Shown here: one piece after another, positions 47,072-60,300 of the stretch
Layout of the letters: every line of letters starts with the position of its first letter
How positions within the stretch are numbered: position 1 is the first letter of the stretch
DNA from: Nicotiana tabacum
Lineage: Eukaryota > Streptophyta > Magnoliopsida > Solanales > Solanaceae
Assembly (NCBI RefSeq): GCF_000715075.1
Contig: NC_134087.1
Span: 159,575,436 to 159,639,435, forward strand
Direction of reading: 5' to 3'
Length of the DNA stretch: 64,000 bases
Notes under the pieces: model-generated
Database searches by the model: none
What the model saw: only the letters and a program-made list of their open reading frames with translations
Told to the model about the DNA's origin: nothing
Made by a program: the position numbers and the translations under genes

Positions 47072-47731
47072 TTATCGCTCTGGCGGAAGGCTTGGAAGTT
47101 CATCATGACAAACATCAGGAAACTCATTAACCACAGGGATGGATTGAATGGTTGGTGACTCCACTTCCACATCCTGAACCCGAACTGAGTGATAAATACA
47201 GCCATTTCTGATCATCTTCCTTGCCTTGAGATAGGAAATGAATCTTTCTCTCACTTATGTCGTATTACCTTTCCACTCCAAAACAGGATCCCCTGGAAAT
47301 TGAAATCGGACAATCTTTGATCTACAATCATCATTAGCATGACAAGAAGCTAACCAATCCATACCCATTATAATATCAAATTCTACCATATTTGACTCGA
47401 TTAAGTTTGCTACGGTAGATCGACCATGAACTACTATTATACAACCCTTATATACTTGCTTAGCTATCACTAAGTCCCCAACAGGTGTAGACACCTCAAA
47501 AGGTTTAACCAATTAAGGTTTTATTTCAAACTTACTAGCAACAAATGGAGTAACGTACGATAAGGTGGAACCTGGGTCAATCAGTGCATATACATCATAT
47601 GAGGAGACTGATAATATACCTGTAACAACATCAGGCGATGACTCATCGTCCCATCGTCCTGACAATGCATAAATGCGGTTTTGAGGACTGCTCGAGCTAG
47701 ATGCTTTGCCTATGCCTCTACCACGACTCAT
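47072..47731 (-). pseudogene. pol: Element G aspartic protease
   Basis: Open pieces 47731-47513, 47512-47255 and 47254-47072. The active site VYALIDPGSTLSYVTP near 47590 is intact, and FDIIMGMDWLASCHA near 47370 is the second motif. A stop at about 47513 and another at 47255 interrupt it. Confidence 0.9.
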
Positions 47732-49014
47732 TGGTTCTTGTGGACCTTGCCCAAGGGGGCGTACTGATGATGATAAACCAGCAACAGATCATGCTGGCTA
47801 AGCTATTCTTGCATCACCTCTCATCGGACAATCCCTCATAACGTGTCCCAGATAACCACAAGTATAACAAACACCTAATCACATACGACACTGCCCGGTA
47901 TGCTACTTACCACATTGAGCACATCGTGGCAAGGGCGGCCTCATCTGATTTGACTCACCCCTATACTGAGAACTTGAGGCCCTGAAATTCTGACTAGACC
48001 TTGAATATATGGAACAATAAAATCTCTTACCGCCAAACTGAGGGGGCGCACTAGCCGATGGGCTTGATACCTCGGGTACCACTACCTCTGACCACCTCGA
48101 AACTCACTAGAAGGACCCGAAGACCTCGCTCTCTTATTCTGGGCCCTATCATGCTCATGATCGGCCCTCTGTTTCTGTTTACGCTCCTCTACACCCTGAG
48201 CGTATGCCTGAATACGAGAAATATCCATGTCTGGATAAAGTGAGACCGACATACAATCGTTAAGCAAGTGATGCTCTAATCCTATCACGAACCAATGCAC
48301 CCGATCCTCCATCTTAGATACAATAGTGGGAGCATACCTAGCCAACGAATCAAACTGAAGGTTGTACTCCCGAACACTCATGTTACCCTGCTAAAGGGTC
48401 AAGAACCTATCAACTTTGGCTCGTCTAAGCTCTGGTAGCAAATAATGATGAAGAAAAGCCTCTGTAAACTTCTATCATACTACTGGAGGGGCATCCTCAC
48501 CTCTGGACAATTCCCAAGACTCATACCATTTAACTGCAATATCTCAGAGTCTATAGGAAGCTAGCTCAACTGACTCAGTCGCGGTGGCCTTCTTTACCCT
48601 TAATGTCCTCTATACTCTATCAATAAATAACTAAGGGACCTCATTTGGATGTGCCCTAATGAATATCGGATGGTCTAAATTAATGAAGTCACAAACCCTC
48701 GCACTGACGGACCTATCTACATGACCAATATCTACTTTCTAACACCGAGCCTGTGCGGTTACTAATTGGGGTAATAGCTGAATAGCATATTTCATTTCCT
48801 TACCCGGTGTATCTGACTGAGGTGTTGAATGTACAGGGGCGGGTGCTGGAGCTGGTGCCCCTCGGAGCTCTTCTAGAAAGGGTGGGGTATATGATGTCTG
48901 AGATGGAATCTCACCATGAGACTCTCCCCGAGCCCTGGTAACTCGTGGCGCTCGACTAGTAGTCTCACCAGTCACGGACTTTCCCTTCTGGGCGGCCGTA
49001 CTCTTTGGAGGCAT
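47732..49014 (-). pseudogene. gag: Element G gag (broken)
   Basis: Start at 49014 (MPPKSTAAQKGKS), an Ala/Pro-rich N-terminus, then a core in pieces. The piece at 48381-48082 has SVREYNLQFDSLARYAPTIV and ends in a basic region. Two zinc knuckles lie near 47915 and 47870; the second is intact as CX2CX4HX4C (C-YT-C-GYLG-H-VMRD-C). Several in-frame stops occur between 48740 and 48390. Confidence 0.85.
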
Positions 49015-49190
49015 CACTGAAAATATAGCATATCGTTAGGAACATAAATTTCTTATATTGCACGATCTAAGATAAAAAGAGAGAATAACATCCTATATGT
49101 CCTGTAGCCTCCATCTTATAAGTGTGGTGCACAACACACCCATAAACAAGACTCTACTAGACATGGTCTGTAGACAACCCTAGGACAGAA

Positions 49191-49204
49191 CTGCTCTGAT
49201 ACCA
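49191..49204 (-). other. Element G primer binding site (tRNA-iMet type)
   Basis: On the minus strand TGGTATCAGAGCAG, an exact match to the usual plant initiator-tRNA primer site, four bases from the LTR. Confidence 0.92.
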
Positions 49205-49208
49205 CTTT

Positions 49209-51006
49209 TGTCACGACCCAAACCGATGGGTCGCGACGGGTGCCCAAGTCCAACCTGTCAAACACCCCTAAGCATGCATCTAAGATATAAACCTGAATAA
49301 CATCTGCTGAATTACGAGAATAATATACATGAAGGAACCTACCCAAAAAGGCATACATACATATACGTGCAACATACGTATGGCGAGATGACAAGGTTGT
49401 TATAGACAACTATATACCTCAAAATCAGAAGCCGGCAACATACAACCCAACTAGACATACTCTCTACAGACCTCTAATAGAAATATAATTGTACAAAGAC
49501 GTGACTGAGCCACATCATACCCATATATATACAAACATATCGTACCAAAATAAAAAACAGCTCCGGATCAAGTGGAGCACACCAACTCTCGCTGATCAAG
49601 GATCCTAAAAAGGGGGACTGTCAGCTTGCCTACCTACACCTGCGGGCATGAAACACAGGCCCCGTGAAATAGTGTGTCAGTACGAAAAATGAACTGAGTA
49701 TGTAAGGCATGAAAATCAGTACGTAAAAGACATAGATGAAACATGGAATAAAGAAATTCATCTGTAAATTTGAATAAGTTTGTAAATTCTGAAACATTTA
49801 TAATGTCATGCACGTGCATATAAATGTCACGCCATGCATAGGTATGGGGTGTACGTAATATCATCAAGCCACTGAGGGCATTCCATCATATCGTCTTGGC
49901 CACTGTGGGCAACATCATCAACATATACCAACCGATCAGGTGGTGGTGCGTATATAACACCATAACCTTTTTTCCATATCCCATATATATATATATATAT
50001 ATATATATATCGTATATAACACCATCTGGTCATGGGTCAATGAACAAATATAAATGAATGAAATGCATGAACAATGTGTAATAATCTCAATATTCCTTCC
50101 GGATAAACTTTTTGAATGAAGGGGTGGCCTTAACATACCTGGAGTAGGGAAAACTCCGTATAATATACTTGAAGATTGCACTGTACTCTTTTGTAATCGC
50201 AAAATTTTGAAGGAATTACGCTTCTGTTCCTTGAAGTATTTTGGACGAAAATAAGCTTCTGCTTTTTGAAGCAATTTGAGCTAACTAAGCTTCTGCTTTT
50301 CTGAAGTTTTTGAATGAAATTAGCTTCTGCTTCTTTGAAGTTTTTTGAAAGCAATTAGCTTCTGCTTCTTTGAAATTTTTGAATGAATTAGGCTTCTTCT
50401 CCTTGAAGACTTTGAACTAGGAAAGATGGAAGAGTATGTCTTTTGGATTGGAATTTTCACGATTTTGGTTCTATTTTTGTCCAAAATGAATGGAACAAGA
50501 CCATTGTACTTATTCAATTCCAATAACTCCTAGATAGCCACCTAGGACTACATGACTACTTAGTCATTTCTAGATTTGTGGCTTCTTTCCATATTTTAGG
50601 TATGTAATTTATTAATTTCTATCCACTTATTAGTTAACTGGGTAATGTCACGTTACCTGGTAATTAACCAATTATCCGTATAATTAAGTATTATCTCAAA
50701 TTACCTAAAAATACTACTCATTTTTAATATACTTTATACATCATATTATCACGGCCATATGGTACCTTGTATGGTACTAGTCCATAATTATTGGGTATTA
50801 TTGCTCGACCCGTATTTTATCCCAAATTGGCCACTTTCAACGAAACTTGTTTCTTTAATTTGTGTACCCTTTATCCTTCATGATACTTATTTCTCGCTTG
50901 TTATAATTAGTGTAAATACATTAACCTCAATATAATCTCTCTCCCCCAGTCTGCATTAATAAACTGAAGACAAAACTTTTAACGTTCGGAAACGTGAGAT
51001 GTAACA
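49209..51006 (-). repeat. Element G 5' LTR
   Basis: 1798 bp; plus-strand TGTCACGACC to GATGTAACA. It includes an AT microsatellite at about 49985-50010 and the tandem block at 50205-50410. Confidence 0.92.
50205..50410. repeat. Tandem block in G's 5' LTR
   Basis: Five to six 35-40 bp units around AGCTTCTGCTTCTTTGAAG, each with a short inverted repeat. Equivalent to 43205-43420. Not present in F's LTRs, where that area reads through unique sequence near 38560-38700. Confidence 0.8.
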
Positions 51007-51011
51007 GTTCC
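51007..51011. other. Target-site duplication of element G, right copy (GTTCC)
   Basis: Partner of 42060-42064. Joining F across it restores the reading of reverse transcriptase. Confidence 0.92.
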
Positions 51012-52210
51012 TTACGGATGTGTATTGATTATAGACAGTTGAATAAGGTGACAATCAAGAATAAGTACCCTCTCCTGAGAATTGATGATTTATTTTATCA
51101 GTTGTAAGGTGCCAAGTATTTTTCAAAGACTTGAGGTCCGGGTACCATCAGGTAAGGGCTAAAGAGGAAGATATTACGAAGACGACATTTAGGACCAGAT
51201 ACGGACACTTTGCGTTTCGTGTTATGTCATTTGGTTTGACCAATTCCCCAGCAGTATTCATGGATTTGATGAACCGTGTGTTTTGGCCCTTTTTAGATCT
51301 GTTCGTAATTGTATTTATCAATGATATATTCGTGTATTCTCATTCAGAGGCTGAGCATGCAGATCATCTGCGTACTGTGCTCAGAGTTCTACAAAAAGGG
51401 AAGTTGTATGCAAAATTCTCGAAGTGTGTATTCTGGTTGAACTCTGTAGCTTTCCTTGGGCATATCATTTCTGGTGAAGGCGTTAGAGTGGATACACAAA
51501 AGATTGAGGCAGTAAAGACTTGGCCTAGACCCACAACACCGATGGAAGTTGGTAGCTTTCTCAGTTTGACAGGCTATTACAAAAGATTTGTAGAGGGATT
51601 TTCTTCCCTTTCAGCACCTTTGACAAAGTTGAATTAGAAGGGAGAAAAGTTTCAATGGACTGACGCATGTGAACGGAGAGTCCCGGCATTGAAGGACACA
51701 TTAACTTTAGCACCGGTTCTAACGCTCCTAGAAGGGACCGATGGTTATGTTATCTATTGTGATGCTTCAGGCATTGAGCTGGGTTGTGTGTTAATGCATC
51801 ATGGTAAGTTTGTAGCTTATGCTTCTAGACAACTAAGAAAGCACGAGAAGAATAACCCGACCCATGACTTAGAGTTAGCCATAGTGATTCATGCACTAAA
51901 GATGTGGATGCACTACTTGTATGGCATTCATGTTAATATCTATACGGACCATAAGAGCCTCCAGTATATCTTCAGGCAAAAGGAATTGAATTTACGTCAA
52001 AGAAAATGGTTGGAGCTACTTAAAGACTATGATGTTGATATTTTATACCATCCGGGGAAGGCGAACGCGGTAGCCGCCCTCAGCCATAGATCAATGGGTA
52101 GCCTATCATATTTACAGCCAGAGAAGAGGGAAATAGCCCATAAGATTCATCAGCTAGCTAGTCTTGGAGTTCAGTTACTAGACTTAGGTGATATTGGAAT
52201 TACTATTTAG
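51012..52210 (+). pseudogene. pol: Element F reverse transcriptase (rest) and RNase H
   Basis: Resumes at [18 protein letters not shown] (51020), with stops near 51104 and 51132. Open at 51131-51637 with [12 protein letters not shown] and VMSFGLTNS. The catalytic site reads FINDIFVYS near 51320, so the first Asp of the pair is Asn and polymerase activity would be lost. TAG near 51637 sits at a usual Gln codon. RNase H is open at 51689-52210 with [21 protein letters not shown] and YTDHKSLQ, all acidic residues present. Confidence 0.9.
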
Positions 52211-53683
52211 GTTACAATAACATCCTCGTTAGTAGCTAAAGTGAAGGAATGCTAATACGAGGATCCTATGTTAGTTCATTATAGGGATACCACCTCTCAG
52301 AAAGAGAAGACACCATTTGAGATTACAGCATATGGAGTCCTCAGATATCGAGGACGATTATGTGTCCCTAATGTTGCAGGGCCGCGTTAGTAGGTTATGG
52401 GGGAAACTCACTATTCTCGTTATTCTATCCATTTAGGAGTGACAAAGATGTATTATGATATCAAAGAAGTATATTGCTGGGACGGAATGAAAAAGTATAT
52501 ACCAGAGTTTGTTGCTAAGTGTCCTAACTGACAGCAAGTCAAGATTGAGCATCAGAGACCTGGTGGATTATTGCAGGCTATGGAGATTCCGACTTGGAAA
52601 TGGGAAATAATCAACATGAATTTCATCGTAGGCTTACCTCGTACCCAGCATAAGTTCGATTTGATATGGGTGATTGTTGATAGGCTTACAAAGTCATCCC
52701 ATTTTCTACCTGTTAGGACTACATATTCCTCAAAGGATTATTCAAGGCTTTATATTAAGGAGATAGTACGACTGCATGGTGTCCGTGTATCTATTCTCTA
52801 GGATAGAGGAGCTCAATTTATAGCTTAATTCTAGAGGTCCTTCCAAAAATGATTAGGGACTTAAGTAAGTCTTAGTACAACATTTCATCCCAGACAAATG
52901 GACAGGATGAGCGTACTATTCATACACTTGAGGATATGTTACGAGCTTGTGTGATAGACTTCAAAGGTAGTTGGGATAATTATCTGCCGCTTATTGAATT
53001 CGCATATAATAATAGCTACCATTCCAGTATTCAGATGGCTCCATACGAAGCTCTTTGTGTACGAAACTGTAGGTCGCCTATAGGGTGGTTTGATGTTGGG
53101 AAAACTACGTTAGTAGGACCAAAATTGGTACAGCAGGCAATCGAGAAAATTAAGCTTATACAGGAAAGGCTTTTAGCAACTCATAGCCGTCAAAAGTCTT
53201 GTGGATAATCAACGGAGAGACTTGGAATTTCAGTTTGATGATTGGGTATTCCTAAAGGTATCACCGATGAAAGGTGTTATGAGGTTTGGGAAAAAAGGAA
53301 AACTTAGCCCTCGGTATATTGGACCATATATGATCATACGCAAGGTAGTCCAGGTAGCATATGAGTTGGACTTGCCTTCGGACTTGGAGTCTGTACATCC
53401 AGTCTTTCATGTGTTTATGCTCCATAAATGTAGTGGAGATCCTTCCAGAATTATATCGGCTGACAACGTTCAGGTCACAGAGCAACTATCATATGAAGAA
53501 ACTCCTATTGCTATACTAGACAGGAAAGTTCGGAGATTGAGAACTAAAGACGTAGCTTCGATGAAAGTACTTTGGAGGAACAAAAATGTGGAAGAAATGG
53601 CTTTGGAGGCCGAGGAAGATATGAAGTCTAGATATCCCTACTTATTTCCTTCTCTAGACAAGGGTCCAACTAAGACATCATAA
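52211..53683 (+). pseudogene. pol: Element F integrase and chromodomain (broken)
   Basis: The zinc region at about 52400-52515 has a stop where the last Cys is expected. The core is open at 52571-52801; the first catalytic Asp is replaced, reading MNFIVGLP near 52615. TAG near 52800 and more lesions lie around the second Asp (about 52803). The Glu region near 52915 reads RTIHTLEDML after a frameshift. The stretches 52936-53208 and 53201-53683 carry the GPY module (KLSPRYIGPYMI) and the chromodomain (about 53505-53650, LDRKVRRLRTKDVASMKVLW). The tail ends at TAA 53683. Confidence 0.9.
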
Positions 53684-53886
53684 CCTTAAGGTACGTGTAC
53701 AGATTCTTGTGTTAGTTATTGTCATTGGTCGTGTAAGGCCATTGTCATTATTGATGATTGTGGTCCTATGTGTCATTGAATTATTAAGCTTCTACAAGGA
53801 GAGTTGGTAGTAGTGTTGTTACAAAGACGACTCTACCAAAGTTATATAGATCCCAGGGAATTAAACATTCGAGGACGAATATTTCT

Positions 53887-53899
53887 AAGGGGGGAAGGA
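53887..53899 (+). other. Element F polypurine tract
   Basis: AAGGGGGGAAGGA immediately before the 3' LTR. ATTCGAGGACGAATATTTC lies upstream. Confidence 0.92.
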
Positions 53900-55745
53900 T
53901 GTTACATCTCGCGTTTTCGTACGTTAAAATTTTTGTCTTTAGTTAGTTGACATAGACTCGGGGATGAGATTATCTCGAGGTTAATGTATTTATGCTATTT
54001 ATAACAAACGATAAGTAAGTGTCATGAAGGATAAAGGGTACACAAATTAAAGAAAACGAGTTTTATGGAAGGTTGCCGATTTGGGATAAAATACGGGTTG
54101 AGTGATAGTACCCGATATTTATGGACTAGTACCATACAAGGTACCATATGACCGTGATAGTATGATGTATAAAGTATATTAAAAATTAGTTGTATTTTTA
54201 GGTAATTTGAGATAAATCTTAATTATGCGGGTAATTGGTTAATTATCGGGCAACAGGACCTAGTTAATTATTAAATTATGAGATAAGATTAATCCCCCTA
54301 GAAACGTGGCAGAAAGCCACAAACTAAGAGAAAGACTCTTAGTCGTTTTATCATTAGGGATATCTTCTAAGGTTATAGGAATTTAATAAGTAAGACTTAC
54401 TGCAAGTCTTGTTTCCATTTTCATTTTGGATAGCAATCAGAACATCTTTGTCATAAAGTAAGTCTTTCTTCCTAGTTCAAAGTACTTCAAGAATAGAAGC
54501 TAAACCCAATCCATAAAGGCTCCAACAAAATTCTTTCACCAAAACAATTCCAACGAGAATTGTTAGAATTGTAGCAACGTAAAATTTTGCTGTTCTAAAA
54601 GAGTACGGTGCAATCTTCTCCAGGAATATTATACAGATTTTCCCTACTTAGGTATGTTAAGGCTATCTCTTCTTTTTTTCGGCGTGATTCAAGTCATACA
54701 GAAGCAACGAGCAAACGCAAAGTTTTCATAAACGACTCTATTCATAGAAATACTATGGGTCTCTATGTTCTTGATTCCCCATGTGACATATTATTATATC
54801 TTCTATTCATGGGCCTCAAAATAATATGTAGTTGATAAAGTTTATCCGAAAGTAATATTGAGATTATTAACATATTTTCATGCATTTAATTCATTCATAC
54901 AGGTACATCGACCCATGACCAAATGGCGTTATATACACGTATTTATATGTATATATATGTATAAGGGATATGAGAAAAGGTTACGGCGTTATATGTGCAC
55001 CACCACCCGATCAGTTGGTATATATTGATGGTTTTGCCCAAAGTGGTAGGTGATATGATGGGATGCCCTCAGAGGCTTGATAATATTATGTACACCTATA
55101 CCTATGCATGACACGACATTTATATGCACGTGCATGACATTAAAAATGTTTCAGAATTTACAAAGATATTCAGATTTACAGATGGATTTCTTATTTCTAT
55201 GTTTCATCTATGTCTTTTACGTACTAATATTCATGTCTTACATACTCATTACATTTTTCGTACTGACGCCCTATTTCACGGGGCCTATGTTTCATGCTCG
55301 CAGGTGCAGGTAGGCAAGTTGACGGTCCCCCTTCTTAGGATCCTTGATCAGCGAGAGTTGGCATGCTTCACTTGATCCAGAGCTGCTTTTGATTTTGGTA
55401 CGATATGTTTGTATATATATATATATAGTTATGACGTGGCTCAGTCTCGTCTTTGTACAGTTACATTTCTATTAGAGGTCTGTAGACAGTTATGTACAAT
55501 TGGATAGTATGTGGCCTTATCGGCTTTCAGCTTTGGGTATATAGTTGTCTATCGCGGCCTTGTCGGCTCGCCCACTGTAATCCGCACATATATGTATATA
55601 TGTCTTTTGGACAGGTTTTCCTTATGCATATTACTCTCGCAATATAGCAAATAGTATTGATGTTTATATCTTAGTCACATGCTTAAAGGTGTTCGACAGG
55701 TCGGACTCGGGCACTCATCGTGGCCCATCGGTTTGAGTCATGACA
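53900..55745 (+). repeat. Element F 3' LTR
   Basis: 1846 bp, TGTTACATCTCG to GAGTCATGACA. Aligns throughout with 37957-39773. A short insert near 55470-55500 relative to the 5' copy is explained by a partial repeat of local sequence. Confidence 0.92.
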
Positions 55746-55750
55746 CTCTT
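55746..55750. other. Target-site duplication of element F, right copy (CTCTT)
   Basis: Partner of 37952-37956. Confidence 0.92.
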
Positions 55751-56480
55751 GATGGTACTCTCCCCTCTGAAAGTGTTCCAGCAGCCAGATTTGTAGCAAT
55801 ATATTACAACCCTGAAAGTGTCTGAATCCCTACTTGCACCGATCTAGAGCGCATTACATCTCAGCTAAGATCATGGGGATGATAGAGTAAGTTTGTCCTT
55901 CGATGTGATCTATCAAGGTCCTAGTGACCATGGCTAAGTGAGTAGGAATCCTTCCTCCTTTCATTGGAAATATCAACAACTCTAAGAAGCCGACAATGAA
56001 CATATAAACTCGGCGGTGCACCCATCCTAAGGAAGTAATGGCTAGTTCATCATGGTGAAGACGATATGACTTTCTATGCCCATAACACTCGTAGAGAAAC
56101 TCAAAAGGGAGGTATGACTTCTTTAGACAAAGCAGTTCATCATTCTTCTTAAAATCCAACATTTTCAGGAAACCGCAGGGAGTGCGAATTTCTAGCACTA
56201 GTAATCCCGGACTATCCCATGGAAACTTGACGAAAACCTCCTATTTCTTCTAGGAGATGAGTCATTTCTATATTGCCAAATCGGAAAATAGATCTTTTCT
56301 CATCCCATAACATAGTAGCAGCCTCGATCAGTTCCCTATTTGGTCGAATGTTCATCAAAGATGGCAGGTCACCCAGTACTCTCCTCACATGATTTTTATC
56401 ACAAGGTGCAAGGTCTTTCCACTAGTCAAGTAGCAAAGGCAGGATGTACTGGACCATATCAAACCTGGGAATTTCGTGCA
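55751..56480 (-). pseudogene. Element E ORF1, N-terminal part
   Basis: On the minus strand a piece in one frame at about 56480-56215 includes RFDMVQYILPLLLD, IRPNRELIEAATMLWDEKRS and MTHLLEEIGGF. After a frameshift it continues at 56198-55854 with FLYECYGHRKSYRLHHDEL and RRVYMFIVGFLELLIFP. The IFRFGN...LEEIGGF phrase is what I know from the DUF7745-type ORF1 of plant Ogre-like elements. The role of this protein is unknown. The ORF was cut by element F and continues at 37956. Confidence 0.75.
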
Positions 56481-57346
56481 TCATTTCTACAAGCAAATGA
56501 AAGTTAGCCCCTGTCCCCCTCCATATTTGACTACTTTATGCAATAATGATCAATATGTTGGCATATTTTCTCCAAGTAATGCACATAACATGATAGTTTC
56601 CTTTGAGATTATGGAAATCCCGTCAGACTTTGGACAAGGTTTATCTAAGCGGGTTGTTACGTCAATAAAGCTTCAGCCCGTACTAGGTTTTTCATGATGT
56701 ATGTATATTTTAAATTGGAGTGGGATTCTAGAAGGTTCTAGACTGGTACTCCCAAGTGGACAACTTGAGAGGGAAAGGTATAGTATAGTCTACTGCACTG
56801 ATGATCGACTAGTCTACCCCAAATAAACCTTTCTGATTTTAAAAGAGTGATTTTAGGAAAGCGCGGACACTCATCAAGCGTCGCTATGTTGATAATTGGC
56901 ATGAGTGGAGTATGATGCGGAGCATGCTTTATGCAAAAATAATAACACATTGCCAAGTATTTTCATGATAAAAGTATGTAAAAGCACTAAATAAAATAGC
57001 AAAGGTGAACATGAAAAGAAGAGAAGGGAAAAGAAAGACAAAAGAGAAAAGTCAGTTTAGCTCATGAAAATGTGCGAGAACGTAATGAAGCAGGTAGGGA
57101 AATAGGGATGGGAGAGTCATAATATAGTAGTCTTAGACAAGATGAAGGAGATAGAGAGAGGTCATACATGGCATAGCAAATAAAGGAGAATAAGGGAAGG
57201 GATGTGCATGTCATAGCAATTTAAAAAAGATAAAGGTGAATAAGGGAAGGGATGTGAAAAGGAATGTGCATGCAATAGTAGTTTAAAACAAATAGAGAAA
57301 TTAATCCACATAAGTCAAGTTCATTATGGTAAGAGCCTAAGTATAT
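56481..57346 (-). mobile_element. Element E leader between primer site and ORF1
   Basis: About 870 bp with no clear protein frame. The part at 57000-57310 is strongly purine-rich on the plus strand (AAGAGAAGGGAAAAGAAAG-like). Ogre elements are known to have long leaders. I see nothing else in it. Confidence 0.6.
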
Positions 57347-57363
57347 CCCCAGCAGAGTTGCCA
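57347..57363 (-). other. Element E primer binding site
   Basis: On the minus strand TGGCAACTCTGCTGGGG starts directly after the LTR end. It is not an initiator-Met site. Ogre-type elements are reported to use a tRNA-Arg primer, but I cannot confirm the matching tRNA from the sequence. Confidence 0.75.
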
Positions 57364-60300
57364 TGTTGGCGCGCCCCATTTTCTCACGAAAGACAGTTTC
57401 GACGTGTGACAACTCTTTAAATGGGTATTAAAAGAGAAGAGTCATTACCTAATAATTTAAGATGTGTTAGGACACCTATTTGCAAATAATTCTGATTTTA
57501 CTAGTCCGTATCACCAAAGATTGGGTATGGGCTCAAATCACCTCGAAGAAAAAGTATTAGGCATTCTTCAAGGTCCACAACTTTGGGTCCCGACCGTATG
57601 TTAAACTATGCGGATTATAAAGTTAGTCCAAGTGATCAAATAAATAAAAGAAGATACAGAAGTCAAAGAGTCTTATCATAACACATGAGAATCGATACAA
57701 ATCTTAATGACTACAAGGATACAACTACATTGATCTATGTTAAATGACTAAGTGTAAATAACAAGTACATAAAGAAAGGGGGTCCTAAGTTTTTTAGCCT
57801 AAAGGATCACCCCGTGCAACATAAATAATACTTCGCAACTCCCTTAAGGTAGGGGTTACTCATATTATTCAGCAGGCACAGACTATCACCTCCTACTACC
57901 CAATTACTATTTTAAAGTTATTATTTAAAGGCGCTCTAGTTTAATTCTAAATTGTATCCTATGGTGCACTACCCGTCCCATGCCTATGATCCAAGAGGCA
58001 TTGGACCTACTATTATGTGGTTCTGGACTCAACTTAGGTTGCTCAAAAATGAACTTGGTTTTACAATACTTCATCCCTATAGGCATGTCATCTAGGCAGG
58101 CAGGTGTAATGAAAATAACGGAAGTAGTTGATTAATTAATTAGATCTCTATAGACATGGTATCTAGATGAGTATTAGCAAAGTCATGCATTATTGCAATC
58201 CTATAGGCATGCTATCTAATAATCATATAGAAGTAGACATGGGAGCAGTAAAGTATTTACTCAAACAAACATAATTTTTATATCGTGTGTGATTCCTTAT
58301 AGGAATGATTTCTATAAATGTATAATTAAAGCACGTCAAACAGCAAGCAAAGCAAATAAGGCCTATGGGCAGGTTTTCTATCCATTTAGGAAAAAATTAC
58401 AATATACCTGCTTCCCTATTTTACTAATTCCCCAGCTATTTGTTTACAAATTATTACAGGCTTAGATAATAAATATAAGTATAAATAATACACAAGGAAC
58501 AACAATAGGCCCAACAACAGGCCCAAATGAAAATAACCCAGTACTGTCTGGGCCTTCAATAGACTCACTTTCTTCTCACAAACAGCAGACTCAAATCCCA
58601 GGCTCACCCATGGCATGAGACAAATATAAGGTGCAACTCTAACAACACGCATGGATAAAATAGTCCCCAAGTGGGTGACTTACATGCCAAACTTAGCCAT
58701 ACAAATAACAAACTACATACATGATTAATTCAACAATATTTTTGAAATTTACACACTAATGGCTCAAAGTTTTATCTAATAACAGTTTTGACAAGTTTAT
58801 AGTGCATACATAAGGCAATTCTTGCTTGCATTTTTTTATAAAGTTAGATTAAGGTGAAAGGATTGACTAACATGATATGGCAAATTAATTTCAAGTGAGA
58901 TTTCAAATAAAAGCAATGCCAAAACTAGCCTAAATCACCTTTTGAAAGGATGTTGAAATATGAAAAATGAGTAGAGACATAGTAGAGCACATCCTTTACA
59001 TGGTGTGCTTAATGTGGAAACCATAACAGAACAGGTTCATAGTCGAGCAATTACTTAATTGGGTAGGGGAAAACTTTAGCATGTTGAACATTTGCCACAA
59101 CTCAATTCCAAAAGTAAGACAAACATGCATCAAATCCAGCAATAGTTGATCATATATAGGAGAACAAGCTAGTTGTAAAGTTACTCGTAAAGGTTTAACT
59201 AATACTGAAGAGTTGAGTCAATAGACATACAATAGAGATATAAATTTCATGAGAACAAGTTGAAATGAATAGGAGGGTCCAAGACAGACAGCAAGTAAGG
59301 TGTGAATGACTCAGCAAAAAATAAAATATACGCTAGGCATGGTTTGGTTTATATAAAAGTCCAAAACAAGGTAGAGGGGCAATCTCAAGATCAACAACAT
59401 GCATCAACATAACATAGTAGACTAAACAAGTTTAAGAGAGCCAGAGTTTATAGTAAGCAGGTACATATTAAACTAGATTGTTAGACCACATATAAGTAAT
59501 AGGGGATGTTGCAGTTCACCTTATAAGTGGGAAGTAGTATTAAACAACACAGGATTGAATTAGGCATGTAACACGTATTAAAGTACACAATTAACATGAT
59601 AACATATTTGGGTTGATAACATAGTTAGGCATTAGTTATAGTAAAGTATCAGATACATAGAACACACGAGTTGATATATTCAGGATATAGAATAGAGTAG
59701 TGAGATAAACTCATGAAGAGTTGCAGGTAATACACACTTGGCTAGGCATGCTTAAAGTAGTAAGGGCACATACAGTAGGTGTAAGAATTCAGACACACTT
59801 ACACATTGGGATAAGTAGACCTAAGGGTGTCAGAAATTAGGGGCGTATATCAAACTTAGAGTTTTAGGCAAGTTCTCAGGCTAGAAAATCATAGAACTAC
59901 AAGATAGATTTAAAAAACCAAAGAACCACAAGCAGAGATGGCATAATATCTTATTAACTCACTAAATCTCAAGTGGCATAAATACACAAGGCATGAACAT
60001 AAAAAAGAAGATGAAATTGCGAGAGTCACAGATGCTTACCAGTAGAAACTAATGAACAAGTAAATGAGAAGAGCAAATTTCAGCAATACTTCGAAAATCA
60101 GTAGCAATAGAGGACAACAAGACCCCAATCCAAGTGTGTCAGAGTTCACATAGACTTTTGATGAGTCCCGAGCAGTGCTCATACTAGGGAGGTTGAGAAT
60201 GCAAATTCTGGTTGCCTTGACTTTCAGCCGGCTAAGAACAATAGATTCAGAATAGTATCGAGTGAGTGAGAATAACAGAGAATAATTCTTAAGGTGATTC

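Larger units (their letters stand above)
42065..51006 (-). mobile_element. Element G: same family as F, minus strand, nested in F's reverse transcriptase
   Basis: 8.9-kb complete element with LTRs at both ends, a good tRNA-iMet primer site, the full gag-pol order and a polypurine tract. Its proteins match F throughout, for example KPFEVSTPVGD in protease and the WKWEIINM phrase in integrase. The LTRs differ at about one base in ten over the first 245 bp. It lies in opposite orientation to F, so their LTRs form long inverted repeats. G is better preserved than F in catalytic residues but has frameshifts. Confidence 0.92.
37957..55745 (+). mobile_element. Element F: chromodomain Ty3/gypsy element, plus strand, interrupted by G
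   Basis: 17.8 kb in place, 8.8 kb without G. It has both LTRs (1.8 kb each), gag, protease, reverse transcriptase, RNase H, integrase, chromodomain, a polypurine tract and a perfect 5-bp duplication. It lies inside E's ORF1. The LTRs differ at roughly one position in ten over the first 245 bases, so it is much older than A. Two catalytic residues are lost (Asp-to-Asn in reverse transcriptase and in integrase). Confidence 0.92.
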
